A stretch of DNA of 58,505 bases. It comes from Caballeronia catudaia (GTDB lineage Bacteria; Pseudomonadota; Gammaproteobacteria; Burkholderiales; Burkholderiaceae). Positions 51,501 to 58,505 of this stretch are shown one piece after another; the stretch's first letter is position 1; every line of letters begins with the position of its first letter. The notes below the pieces were generated by a model that searched no databases, was not told where the DNA came from, and was given only the letters and a program-made list of their open reading frames with translations. The DNA is taken from positions 1 to 58,505 of the forward strand of contig NZ_FCOF02000042.1 in the NCBI RefSeq assembly GCF_001544755.2. The letters run 5' to 3'. Both the position numbers and the translations under genes were made by a program.

Positions 51501-51672
51501 CGCGCACGACGCCTGCAAGCGAGCATTCGTCGGTGATCGCCAGGCCGAAGTAGCCGAGCTGCGAGGCGCGCAGCACGAGTTCTTCGCCGTGGGATGCGCC
51601 GTGCAGGAACGAAAAGTTCGTGAACGCGAAAAGCTCGGCGTAGTCGGGAAGGGCCGACGAAAAGAGATCCAC
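48523..51672 (-). CDS. dnaE2: Error-prone DNA polymerase DnaE2 (ImuC)
   Basis: A 1049-residue C-family polymerase. The N-terminal PHP domain (NFSFLHGASHGEELV) and the polymerase active-site aspartates in PPDIDVDFEHQRREE are present. IVRPGPIQGG and the C-terminal OB-fold region complete the protein. The start is a GTG at 51672. It follows imuB on the same strand with a 14-base gap. Together with ImuA and ImuB it carries out SOS-induced translesion synthesis. Confidence 0.95.
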   Translation of the reverse strand: MDLFSSALPDYAELFAFTNFSFLHGASHGEELVLRASQLGYFGLAITDECSLAGVVRAHVQAKEEKLPLIIGSYFRLVHADKRPAFGLILLAQNRNGYGNLSELITLGRMRAAKGSYLLTPHDLSKPEKEHAHLRGMPDCLAILVPDFPAKEDALSAQFEWLNETFPARAWGGLILHQRAMDDIHRGSVEYIAEQHRVPVVALGNVVMHVRSRKPLQDTMTAIRVGKPVAECGYDLAPNAEQHLRSRLRLANLYPAHALAQTLDILERCTFSLDELRYEYPDELVPDGFTHEAYLRQETYIGAHRRFPTGIPHEVQQQIEHELQLIREMRYEAYFLTVYDIVRFARSQHILCQGRGSAANSAVCYCLGVTEVDPSRGNMLFERFISKERGEPPDIDVDFEHQRREEVIQYIYRKYGRDRAAIAAAVSTYRPRGALRETGKALGIDPQIVDKVAKSHQWFDHSQDLLRRFEESGLDPTNPLITMWAKLAAEILNFPRHLSQHSGGFVISRGKLTRLVPVENAAMADRSAIQWDKDDLEALGLLKIDVLALGMLSAIRRTLDIVSEQRGERFEMQDIPSEDAETYEMISQADTVGVFQIESRAQMSMLPRMQPRTFYDLVIEVAIVRPGPIQGGAVHPYLRRRQKIEPVTYPSPALEVALGRTLGVPIFQEQVMQVAILAAGFTPGEADQLRRAMAAWKRKGGLQQYYDRIVNGMQARGYEKAFAEAIFEQIKGFGEYGFPESHAASFALLVYASSWLKCHEPAAFLAAMLNSQPMGFYSPSQLVQDAKRHGVEVVPVDVTISGWNSVLERRIDRAKPVVRLGLSLLKGMRDGAAERIENARAVKPFSSVSDLARRAQLDRRDLQVLAAANALRSLAGNRREALWQSVAAVPDRDILADSRIDDETPALGAPSEADDIVSDYNASGLTLGRHPLSLLRPVLLEHRLMPAATLRTYRNGRLARGCGLVTVRQRPGTAKGVMFVTLEDETGNVNVIVWPSLLEKQRKEALGAALLAVYGTWQCEGEVRHLVAQRLVDMSHLVGGLTTVSRNFC

Positions 51673-51686
51673 GGCAACACCACCGA

Positions 51687-53150
51687 TTATCCGAACAGCC
51701 CGTGAAGAAACCAGCGGACTTCGTCGGTCTTCACGCTCGGTCGTTCACGGTAGATCCAGTAGCAGCTTTTATCGGTGGCTTGCGCGACGTAGTAGTCGCG
51801 CGTGACCAACTCGCCGTCGTGCCAGCCAGCTTCAATGCGTTCGCCCGTCGAGACGAGCTTGAGCGGCGAGCCGTAGAACGGCCGGTGATTCTTGATCATC
51901 AGCCGCACGGGCGTATGGAGCAACCACGTCGGCCGCGGAAGTTCGGCTGGGGGAGGACACGCCTTGACCGTGTCCTGGACCGGCACCCAGCTATTCGCCT
52001 GTTCGGGGCGATGGTCCGACGTCGGTGCGGGCCGCAAGACATTCTCGGCGCCCAATCGAGCGACCAGCAATTCGAGCAGGCGATTGTGATCCTGGGCGGA
52101 GCCGCCCGGATCGGGGAACAGCGAGTCGCTGGGCGGCTCAGCCGGCTGCACCTTCGATGCCGTCAGGCGCACTGCGATGACGGCCGCCTCGAGCTCGATA
52201 CGCCCGAGCCGTTCCTTGAGTAGTCGCACGAGGTGCTCTTCGTGCCATGTCGGCTCGGCCAATGCGATATCGATCACCGTCGGCTCGATCGCCTGACGGC
52301 CGCGCTCGTGTTCCAGCGTGATGGTCGCCTGCGTCAGCGCGAGCTGCTGCGCGCTCAACCAGCCGCACAGTTGCACGATCAGGCGTCGCGCGGAAAACAA
52401 CACCGCTTCTGCGTGCTCGACGCGGTCGGGTAGTTCGATGCGCGCGCTGAAAGACGGCGGCAGCTCCAGCCACTCGTAGAGTTCGGGCGACAGGCCGTAG
52501 GCGCGATCGAGAGAATCCAGTAAGTCCACGCCACACCTCTTTTTAAGCCCTGCACGCGGCAGGCGTCGAATATCGTTGAGCACTCGGCAACCAAGGCCGT
52601 TAAACCACTCGGCGAAAGACCGAACTTCAGGCACCACCATGAAGGGCAACTCGCCGAGCGTGCGTTCAAGCGAACTCATCTTGAGCACGCGCCGGCGACC
52701 GCGTTTTGCGAGCAACCACGCGCCTTGCCCCGTGGGCGCCACGCTCATGCGTGCGGTGACGCCGATAGCGTTCACTACCTTCCGGAACTGTCGACACACA
52801 TGCGCGATGCCCCCGAAAAGCCGGAGACTCGCCGTCACGTCGACCACGATGGTCTCTTCCTCACGCACGGCGACCTGAGGCGAAAACCGCAGCAGCGCAA
52901 AGGCGACTTCGCGTTGCACGTCGAATTCGCGTGCAGGGCTTCGGTCGTACATCAGCGCGTCGGCCGCGAGTGTCGTGACGCCACCGCGCTTCATGCCCAC
53001 CCTCACGCCTGCGTCTCTTGCTGCCTGATCGAGCACAATCACCTTGTCGCGTTCCAGCACCACACAGCCGTGTTCAGTCGGAGATGACCATCTCGGACGG
53101 AACACCTCCAGCGAGAGCCGGGGCAGGAAGATGGCGACGAACACGGCCAT
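51687..53150 (-). CDS. imuB: ImuB, inactive Y-family polymerase homolog
   Basis: A 487-residue DinB/UmuC-like protein. The usual catalytic acidic residues are missing at the start (FVAIFLPRLSLEVF instead of a D-x-D type motif), as is typical of ImuB, which acts as the hub joining ImuA, DnaE2 and the sliding clamp. The Arg-rich C-terminal part is present. It overlaps imuA by 77 bases. Confidence 0.9.
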   Translation of the reverse strand: MAVFVAIFLPRLSLEVFRPRWSSPTEHGCVVLERDKVIVLDQAARDAGVRVGMKRGGVTTLAADALMYDRSPAREFDVQREVAFALLRFSPQVAVREEETIVVDVTASLRLFGGIAHVCRQFRKVVNAIGVTARMSVAPTGQGAWLLAKRGRRRVLKMSSLERTLGELPFMVVPEVRSFAEWFNGLGCRVLNDIRRLPRAGLKKRCGVDLLDSLDRAYGLSPELYEWLELPPSFSARIELPDRVEHAEAVLFSARRLIVQLCGWLSAQQLALTQATITLEHERGRQAIEPTVIDIALAEPTWHEEHLVRLLKERLGRIELEAAVIAVRLTASKVQPAEPPSDSLFPDPGGSAQDHNRLLELLVARLGAENVLRPAPTSDHRPEQANSWVPVQDTVKACPPPAELPRPTWLLHTPVRLMIKNHRPFYGSPLKLVSTGERIEAGWHDGELVTRDYYVAQATDKSCYWIYRERPSVKTDEVRWFLHGLFG

Positions 53151-53787
53151 GGGCGCTGAGCAGAATCGGTGAGGGTTGAAGGTGGATGGACAGTGGATCG
53201 GTTCGGGTGGGCCCTCGTCGCTTGATCACATCGACGACGATGCCGCCGTCGGCGGGCCGCACACCCAGCCGTAAAGCGGCAGGCGACGAATCCTGGGCGG
53301 CGGCAAGCGGACGGATCAGAATCAGCAGGGTTTCCGTCGCTTGCGCCGCCAAATGCAGCCGCCGTAAGGCCTCGGACCGAATGTGCTGTTGCCAGAAGAG
53401 CAGCGCACCGCAACTTCGGGCGTTCAGCACGCGCTCGGCGCACCAGAGTGCGTCCGCCGTTTTGGGCGCACGCAGCATCATCAGCTTGTCGAGCGGCAGG
53501 CCCAGATACGAAAAGGCCAGACTGTTCGGCACGTGCGGCGCCTGCAAGAGCGCGACCGGCCGCTTGCTAGCGGCCACGAGCGCGGGCTTGAGCAGTCGCA
53601 TCTCGCCGATCCCCGGCTGCTGCACCAGCAGTTCGACCAAGGCGCCGACAGGCCAGCCGCCGCCGGGCAGTTCCGCCGACAGGGCGGCGTAGCCGGTGTC
53701 GATGGTCTTGCCGTACGCACGCGCGAGCTGATTCCCCCTCCAAAGATCCGGGTGAATCGACTCGATGTGTTGAGGCAGAGCGGCCAT
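53074..53787 (-). CDS. imuA: ImuA, SOS mutasome RecA/SulA-like protein
   Basis: A 237-residue protein with the LWRGNQLARA start and GGGWPVGALVELLVQQPGIG loop of ImuA proteins. The long central core is RecA-like without a full Walker A. It is the first gene of the imuA-imuB-dnaE2 operon and starts 24 bases downstream of a LexA box. Confidence 0.9.
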   Translation of the reverse strand: MAALPQHIESIHPDLWRGNQLARAYGKTIDTGYAALSAELPGGGWPVGALVELLVQQPGIGEMRLLKPALVAASKRPVALLQAPHVPNSLAFSYLGLPLDKLMMLRAPKTADALWCAERVLNARSCGALLFWQQHIRSEALRRLHLAAQATETLLILIRPLAAAQDSSPAALRLGVRPADGGIVVDVIKRRGPTRTDPLSIHLQPSPILLSAHGRVRRHLPAPALAGGVPSEMVISD

Positions 53788-53810
53788 GGCAAGAGGGGCT
53801 AGCGGGAATA

Positions 53811-53826
53811 CTGTATAAATGTACAG
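53811..53826. promoter_or_regulatory. LexA (SOS) box
   Basis: CTGTATAAATGTACAG matches the CTG-N10-CAG consensus with a TATA-rich core. It lies between imuA (minus) and the gene at 53898 (plus), so LexA could control both directions. Confidence 0.9.
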
Positions 53827-53897
53827 TGGTATCTTAGCTCAAAAAGTGAAGCAGTGAATTGCTCCCTTTTAACTGGCTGCAGAAAAGCCTGAACGAT

Positions 53898-54212
53898 ATG
53901 CTTGTGAGACATCCGATGCCGGAGTTCGCCGACTTCGTCGTCCAACTGCGCGAGGCGTTCGGCGACGCGACGCTCGACGAGGCGGTCGCTCGCGGCAAGG
54001 CGTCAGAGCCCACCTTCTTCGCGCGGGAGAACGGCCGGACAGGCGGGACGAACCCGCTGGAAGACTTCAACTACTGGCAGGTCGACGCAATCGTGCGCGA
54101 CCGCCATGACTGCGCGGGGTGCGATGGTTCGTGCGTCGGGACGGGACTGTGCTGCAGCGAGCACGGTCGATCCGCCGTTGAAAGTCGGGAGCGCGTCCGC
54201 ACCTGCAGGTAG
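53898..54212 (+). CDS. Hypothetical protein divergent from imuA (104 aa)
   Basis: A 104-residue protein, MLVRHPMPEFADFVVQLREA onward, with a Cys-rich end (HDCAGCDGSCVGTGLCC) that could bind metal. A TTG at 53859 would add 13 residues. It lies about 70 bases from the LexA box on the other strand and may be SOS-controlled. The family is unknown. Confidence 0.5.
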   Translation: MLVRHPMPEFADFVVQLREAFGDATLDEAVARGKASEPTFFARENGRTGGTNPLEDFNYWQVDAIVRDRHDCAGCDGSCVGTGLCCSEHGRSAVESRERVRTCR

Positions 54213-54286
54213 TTGGCACTGAGGTGGTGCGCAGTTGGCATGAAGTTGGCAATGAAGTGGCGAGTACGTGGGGAGCCGGGAACGAG

Positions 54287-54643
54287 ATGAACATGCCTGA
54301 TATTGATGAACTGAAAGGCGCGCGAGCAGATTTGCTCTGCTTTTTGGTGGCGACCGTTGCCGCTTCGTACGCGCTGACGCAGGAATGGCGCGTGGACCAT
54401 GTGGTCGAGAGCAGCCGCATCTGGCTCAAGCGCAATTTTGTCACCGTGCAATGGCTCGAGCGCGTACGCATCGGCCAACTTGCCCTCAAGATCGCTCGGC
54501 GTGACCTCAAAGGAGCGGGCATCGCCGTGCGCCAGTCGGATGTGCAGGCGCTCTTCACTGGCGACATGGGCCTGAACCATGCGAGCACGGTGGTGCAAAA
54601 GATGATGAGGCTGTGCCGCGAGGCCACGGGCACGGCAACATAA
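54287..54643 (+). CDS. Hypothetical protein (118 aa)
   Basis: A 118-residue mostly helical protein, MNMPDIDELKGARADLLCFL onward, with a basic centre (WLKRNFVTVQWLERVRIGQL). GGGAGCC precedes the start. The upstream 54200-54260 contains short AGTTGGCA-type repeats. No family is recognised. Confidence 0.5.
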   Translation: MNMPDIDELKGARADLLCFLVATVAASYALTQEWRVDHVVESSRIWLKRNFVTVQWLERVRIGQLALKIARRDLKGAGIAVRQSDVQALFTGDMGLNHASTVVQKMMRLCREATGTAT

Positions 54644-54672
54644 ACCGATCGAAAATCGAAAGGGGGGCGGCA

Positions 54673-55644
54673 GTGTGCTACTCGGCGCAGATTCAGGCTG
54701 ACTATCGGCGATACGTGAAGATGTTCGGCGCGCAGATGGACATTCGTGAGTTCGCGCGCCTGTTCTGGGAGCGCGCCGAAGGCAGCAAGGCGAAGATCCC
54801 GAGGGCGATGGAAGACGCCTTCCGAGAGCCTCAGACCGATGACGAGCGCCAGGTCAAGACTTTCATTGATCGGTATAACGCCGAACAGGCGACCAGGGTC
54901 GAGCAGGATCTTTTCAAGCAGCGCACGCGACTGGCCGATGCCGAGCGGACGCTGCAGACGAAGACGACTAAAGCGGCGACCGAAAGCAAGCGCATTGCAA
55001 CGGACAAGATCGATGCAGCACTACGGCGCTTGGCCGACTTCGGTCGAACTGAACAAGAGCCGCGGGACTCACGCATCTTTCCGGGTTACTACGCCCCCGT
55101 GCTGGTGGTCGAAGATGGGCAATATGTCATCAAGCCGATGCGCTACCAGTGTCGCATCGCGGGGAAGCCTGCGAATTACGATGTCAAGTACCCCGGGACA
55201 TATAACGCGCGGCGCGATAGTCTCGAGAAATTCTGGAAACCGTGCTTTGGCTATACGCATGGCCTATTGTTGGTCGATGTCTTCTATGAGAACGTCGCGA
55301 GGGCAAAGTGCGAGAACACGCTGTTCGAAACGCATGAGGGACCGCAGGCACCCGGCGAAAACGTCGTCCTGGAGTTTCGCCCCAACAACGGTCAGCTGCT
55401 GATGGTGGCGTGTCTCTGGTCCAAGTGGACGGCTCCCGGTCAGCCGGATCTCCTATCGTTTGCCGCCATCACCGACGAGCCGCCTGCCGAAGTGGAAGCA
55501 GCAGGGCACGACCGTTGCATCGTGCCAATCAAGCCCGAGAACGTCGAGGCATGGTTGAATCCCGATCCGTCGAATCTCGATGCACTGTGCAGGATTTTGG
55601 ATGACCGCGACCGTCCGTACTACGAACACCGACTTGCCGCATGA
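54673..55644 (+). CDS. SRAP-family DNA-protein crosslink protein (HMCES/YedK-like)
   Basis: A 323-residue SOS-response-associated peptidase. The GTG at 54673 is chosen because it puts Cys at position 2 (MCYSAQIQADY); this Cys becomes the N-terminus and links to abasic sites. Later motifs are AKCENTLFETHEG, LWSKWTAPG and the catalytic His context HDRCIVPI. A coiled segment (about 85-135) is an insertion relative to YedK. It protects abasic sites in single-stranded DNA and fits the nearby SOS genes. Confidence 0.85.
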   Translation: MCYSAQIQADYRRYVKMFGAQMDIREFARLFWERAEGSKAKIPRAMEDAFREPQTDDERQVKTFIDRYNAEQATRVEQDLFKQRTRLADAERTLQTKTTKAATESKRIATDKIDAALRRLADFGRTEQEPRDSRIFPGYYAPVLVVEDGQYVIKPMRYQCRIAGKPANYDVKYPGTYNARRDSLEKFWKPCFGYTHGLLLVDVFYENVARAKCENTLFETHEGPQAPGENVVLEFRPNNGQLLMVACLWSKWTAPGQPDLLSFAAITDEPPAEVEAAGHDRCIVPIKPENVEAWLNPDPSNLDALCRILDDRDRPYYEHRLAA

Positions 55645-55830
55645 CATTGGCAGCTTATTGATGGTTTATGAAAGGGGAGCGTGCAGCATCATCGGAGCAA
55701 GCAAAACCTAACCCTCCCACGGTCGATTGAAAGCGGAAACGGACGAACCATTGAAAATTTGCGACAAAAAGTGCGCCGAAAGATGACGACGTTCTCACTT
55801 TGATCGTTTCAATCACGCTGCCTTTCACAG

Positions 55831-56061
55831 TCAGTGCTGTTCGACCTTGAAAGGTGGGAGTGGCAGGGTTTGCCCATCGACGAAAGCAAACGCGCAGCGA
55901 ATGGCAAATCGATATGCACCGTCTTTGCTCGCGAACACGCCAAGATCGCCCAGGGAGGTTGTTTCCCCGTCCTCTTCGAGAATCGATGCGCGGGCAACGA
56001 ACGCGCGACCGACGCGTGTGACGGATGGCCGAATGGCCGCACCGTGATGATAAAAAATCAT
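55831..56061 (-). CDS. Hypothetical protein (76 aa)
   Basis: A 76-residue protein, MIFYHHGAAIRPSVTRVGRA onward. AAAGGGG lies upstream on the minus strand. It is mainly beta-rich and soluble. The family is unknown. 55645-55830 holds nothing else convincing. Confidence 0.5.
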   Translation of the reverse strand: MIFYHHGAAIRPSVTRVGRAFVARASILEEDGETTSLGDLGVFASKDGAYRFAIRCAFAFVDGQTLPLPPFKVEQH

Positions 56062-56295
56062 CGTTCATGTCCCCTTTATGTCGAGCGAGTAAAGCCAGAA
56101 TAGCGCGAAAAAATTAACTGAATGTGAAGACGCCTCTCTTGAATGGGCACTTAATTTCATCCGCGAACGACGGCATGACGCTGGCAGGCGCCCACGGTCG
56201 CGTATTCATCACATTGGGCAGTCGGACATTCCCCGATATTAGAAAAACGAGCGGAATTTTCTATACTTGCTGCTTCAAAGCTCTGAGGACACGCT

Positions 56296-56994
56296 ATGTG
56301 GCAGGCGCAATGGCAGCAGGTGTCGGCTCTTTTGACGCAGTTTCAATGGCCCAACTGGCTCGCGATCGCCGGCACATCGAGTGCCATTAGCGCGATCGTC
56401 GTGCTGGCGATGCAAGGATTGAAGGAACGCATCATCGCTCGACGCGAACGACGCGACGCGGCTCTGGAGGTTGCTATATCGCTCGAAGGGTACGCGCGAG
56501 TGTGCAGAGCCATGATGCACCGTGCGGAGTGGGCCGGCGACGAAGCGACCCGCTCCGGAAATCGCGAAGCTGCGCAAAGTGCAATGCTGCCGGCGTTTGT
56601 CTACCCCGAACAGATCCAGTGGCGGCGACTCAGCCACCGCGTCGTGTCCGATTTGCGCGACTTTCCAGCCAGGATCCACGCCTGCCGCGAAGACCTAAGG
56701 TCGTTCTGGGAGTTTAGCGATCCTGTCGCATTTTGCGAGGAAGTAAGTCTCGAGAGCGCGAAAGCGGCAAGAGATGCGCTGACGCTGGCTCGCGAAACGA
56801 GAAAGAAACACGGGTGTGTGCCCTGGCGGCCGGGGGCGAAGCATGCCGATCTAAGCCGTGAGCTGTTGACGTTGATCGCTCGCGCCGAAGAAAAGCGCTT
56901 AGAGAGCGTCAAGCAGCGCACCAGCGTGGCCGTCCGCACCGGAGAGTCGGCCACGTTATTTGGATCGGAGCCAGGAAACCCTCGCGTCGCTTAA
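56296..56994 (+). CDS. Membrane-anchored hypothetical protein (232 aa)
   Basis: A 232-residue protein with one N-terminal hydrophobic helix (AIAGTSSAISAIVVLAMQG), followed by a charged helical cytoplasmic region. Its size and layout resemble small chromosomal membrane proteins of Burkholderiales. No catalytic motif is seen. Confidence 0.55.
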   Translation: MWQAQWQQVSALLTQFQWPNWLAIAGTSSAISAIVVLAMQGLKERIIARRERRDAALEVAISLEGYARVCRAMMHRAEWAGDEATRSGNREAAQSAMLPAFVYPEQIQWRRLSHRVVSDLRDFPARIHACREDLRSFWEFSDPVAFCEEVSLESAKAARDALTLARETRKKHGCVPWRPGAKHADLSRELLTLIARAEEKRLESVKQRTSVAVRTGESATLFGSEPGNPRVA

Positions 56995-57029
56995 TAGGCA
57001 GGGCTGTCATCGACAGAGAGATCGCCGTC

Positions 57030-57475
57030 ATGCCTGTTTCCAAGAAGAGGAAGTCGCCCAAGAAGCCGGGGCGTTTGCAGTCAAAGAAGTTTCTCCTTCC
57101 GATGCCTCGGGAGGATGCGGACGCCTTGTGTCTTCAGTCGCGCCTCGCGCTCCAGGCCGCACGCGGGCAACGCGCCGCGCGACAGGAAACGATCGTGCTC
57201 GCCCAGACTGCCCTGCTCACGAGTTTCCTGACCGAGTCTGGGGATGGCCTGCTCGACTTGCCGTTTGCCCGTCGGGTGGAAGAGGCGGTGCTTGCGATGC
57301 TCGATGCTGGAGAAAAGAGAGCGACCGGTGGGACTTCGGCGACTCGCTCGTCGAGTCGCTCACCGCCGTTGTCAACGAACACGACCGACAGTTGCGAGAA
57401 GTACGCTTCGGCGCAATCGTGGCTGCGAACGAACGGCTGGACCGAATGGTGGCCTCGGTCCGCGTGCAGGGTTAG
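57030..57475 (+). pseudogene. Hypothetical protein with a frameshift
   Basis: The first 92 codons (MPVSKKRKSPKKPGRLQSKK to EEAVLAMLDAGEKR) are protein-like. The frame then turns Ser/Arg-rich, while the next frame continues DRWDFGDSLVESLTAVVNEH to IVAANERLDRMVASVRVQG and a stop at 57475. One base is missing near 57325-57333. Basic N-terminus, otherwise helical; function unknown. Confidence 0.6.
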
Positions 57476-57495
57476 ATTCAGCAGCGTTCGCGCAG

Positions 57496-57738
57496 TTACT
57501 TGTCGGGCGGCAGCGGGAAACGGCAGCCGTGCTCGTCCATACCCGCAGGTTCATTGAAAGACGGGTCCTCGCCTTCATCATCCTCGCCGGTCAATGGGCG
57601 CGGCCAAGGCCACGCCTCCGGCGCCCATGGGGGAATCTCGTGCACGACTTTGAACTCGTAGTCAGCAGGCGATTCCCAAATGTCGTCAAAGGTTTCGTCG
57701 AGAATCTGCTTGAGATAGACGCAGTCGTCGACGCTCAT
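57496..57738 (-). CDS. Hypothetical protein at the repeat border (80 aa)
   Basis: An 80-residue acidic protein, MSVDDCVYLKQILDETFDDI onward, with a Trp/Pro-rich middle (HEIPPWAPEAWPWPRPLTG). Its ATG lies one base inside the unique side of the 766 bp repeat, so its original promoter and perhaps N-terminal codons may have been replaced by the element. Confidence 0.5.
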   Translation of the reverse strand: MSVDDCVYLKQILDETFDDIWESPADYEFKVVHEIPPWAPEAWPWPRPLTGEDDEGEDPSFNEPAGMDEHGCRFPLPPDK

Positions 57739-57935
57739 AGGTGTTATGGCGCGCGCTGGAATAGGTTCGGCGTCGCGTGCTATTCGAGGTGAGACGATGA
57801 AGTTCGTCGCGCGCCAGACGGGAAGAATGGTGTCTTGAGCAGTGCGCGACGGAACGGGCAGCCAGACGGGGAAGTGTCGCGCATACGGCCGCCCATGTGA
57901 AACGGCCCCGGCGCGATGAACGCCGGGGCCGAAGG

Positions 57936-58127
57936 TCAGAACGGATCGTCCAGTGGATCCTCGTCGAGCGGCGGAACGCCGTCGGGCGGACGATAGCGGC
58001 GTGCCTGCTTGCCGTATTCCCAGTCGAACCAGTGGTAGAGGTCGGCGAGCATGAGCCGGATGAGGTAGGCCGCTTCATCGGTGAGCTCGGGACGGCAGGG
58101 CGTCGTGTTTCGGGTAAAGATGAACAT
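57936..58127 (-). CDS. Small conserved protein of the repeated element (second copy)
   Basis: A 63-residue protein identical to the one at 379-570, in inverted orientation, with the same hairpin after its stop (57904-57930). Confidence 0.55.
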   Translation of the reverse strand: MFIFTRNTTPCRPELTDEAAYLIRLMLADLYHWFDWEYGKQARRYRPPDGVPPLDEDPLDDPF

Positions 58128-58169
58128 GGTGTATCTCGCGATTGAAGAATGACGGATTAGAGATCGCGT

Positions 58170-58505
58170 TTAACGCATTTCCTCGATGGCCTGCTGCAAC
58201 AGCTCGTCGGGGAGATGGTTGAGTCCGCGGGGGACTGCGAGCTGCATGGCAATACGCAAGATGCGCCCGGCCTGCCGGGGTAGTCCGCGCGAGGCCTGAC
58301 GCAGCAGTTCGAGCCCGGAATCGGACAGCAGCGTATGGGTACAGCCGGCGGCCTTAAGCGCGTGTGTGATGAGTTGTGCAAAGCGTTCGCGCTCGATCAC
58401 AGGCTGCAATTGCACGCGCGCCTGGACGCGGCTGTAGAGCGCGGCGTAAGGTGTGCGTTCGAGCATGCTGGCCAGCGGCGGATGACCGACCAGCCACACG
58501 GTGAT
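58170..58505 (-). CDS. Transposition-type AAA ATPase, C-terminal part (partial, second copy)
   Basis: Identical to 1-336 in inverted orientation. It enters the window from the right edge already in frame, so the 5' part is missing. Confidence 0.6.
   Translation of the reverse strand: MTVWLVGHPPLASMLERTPYAALYSRVQARVQLQPVIERERFAQLITHALKAAGCTHTLLSDSGLELLRQASRGLPRQAGRILRIAMQLAVPRGLNHLPDELLQQAIEEMR

Larger units (their letters stand above)
57740..58505. repeat. Right copy of the 766 bp inverted repeat
   Basis: This is the inverted partner of 1-766. It carries the small conserved gene and the ATPase 3' part on the minus strand. The border at 57740 reads GGTGTTATGG into the element, the reverse complement of the left border. 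Confidence 0.9.

Noticed and set aside
1..58505. CRISPR arrays, rRNA genes and a recognisable replication origin or RepA
   Set aside because: No spaced direct-repeat array, rRNA sequence or replication initiator gene was seen; the three 20 bp repeats at 47467 are too few and adjoin no rep gene.

Overview
This 58.5 kb, GC-rich window looks like an accessory replicon or integrative element of a Burkholderiales bacterium (Burkholderia, Paraburkholderia or Caballeronia type). The evidence is the DUF4148-type lipoprotein, CsbD and DUF2934 proteins, an ImuA-ImuB-DnaE2 mutagenesis cassette, a Ku/LigD repair set and a MobH-type conjugation block. Genus and replicon type are inference. Both ends lie in the same 766 bp sequence in opposite orientation (1-766 and 57740-58505). 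Each copy holds the C-terminal part of a transposition-type AAA ATPase and a small conserved gene, so the window probably stops inside two copies of one mobile element.

Layout. 1.6-10.1 kb: small unknown proteins, a SlyB-like lipoprotein, a 507-residue unknown protein and a MoxR ATPase / DUF3150-like / metallopeptidase-VWA trio. 10.8-21.5 kb: a conjugation operon in VirB11-B2-B3-B4-B5-B6 order, followed by a MobH TraI-like protein, a TraD coupling protein, two small proteins and a DUF4400-type membrane protein. No VirB7-VirB10 core genes are visible. 21.8-24.4 kb: an unknown protein and a UvrD-type helicase. 24.4-27.7 kb, minus strand: CsbD, a bactofilin, a proline-rich single-pass membrane protein and an unknown protein. 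28.4-40.4 kb: a nucleic-acid module with a recombination-directionality-factor-like protein, a NADAR protein, an Mre11/SbcD-like nuclease, a Rad50/SbcC-like ATPase, a DpdA-like 7-deazaguanine DNA transglycosylase and a DndC-like ATPase gene split by a clean IS3-family insertion. 41.3-57.5 kb: small lipoproteins, Ku, a receiver-only response regulator, LigD, the SOS mutasome under a perfect LexA box, a SRAP protein and several unknown small genes. At least four genes here are split by single-base frameshifts.

The most unusual signal is in untranslated DNA. Nearly every gene or gene pair between 1.6 and 10 kb and between 28 and 37.3 kb has a leader with the same design: a long hairpin of CCC-N3/4-GGG-N5/6-CCC-N3/5-GGG form, often a T run, then a short hairpin that hides the ribosome binding site just before the start codon. 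Four transcription units also share an upstream small hairpin ending in GCATCGACC or GCATCGAT. These leaders were not seen in the conjugation operon or in the repair island. They suggest a shared, possibly undescribed RNA-level control of the accessory genes.

The Mre11/Rad50/NADAR/DpdA/DndC block resembles a DNA modification or defence module and is the best candidate for a new system. Its DndC-like gene is currently inactivated by the insertion sequence.
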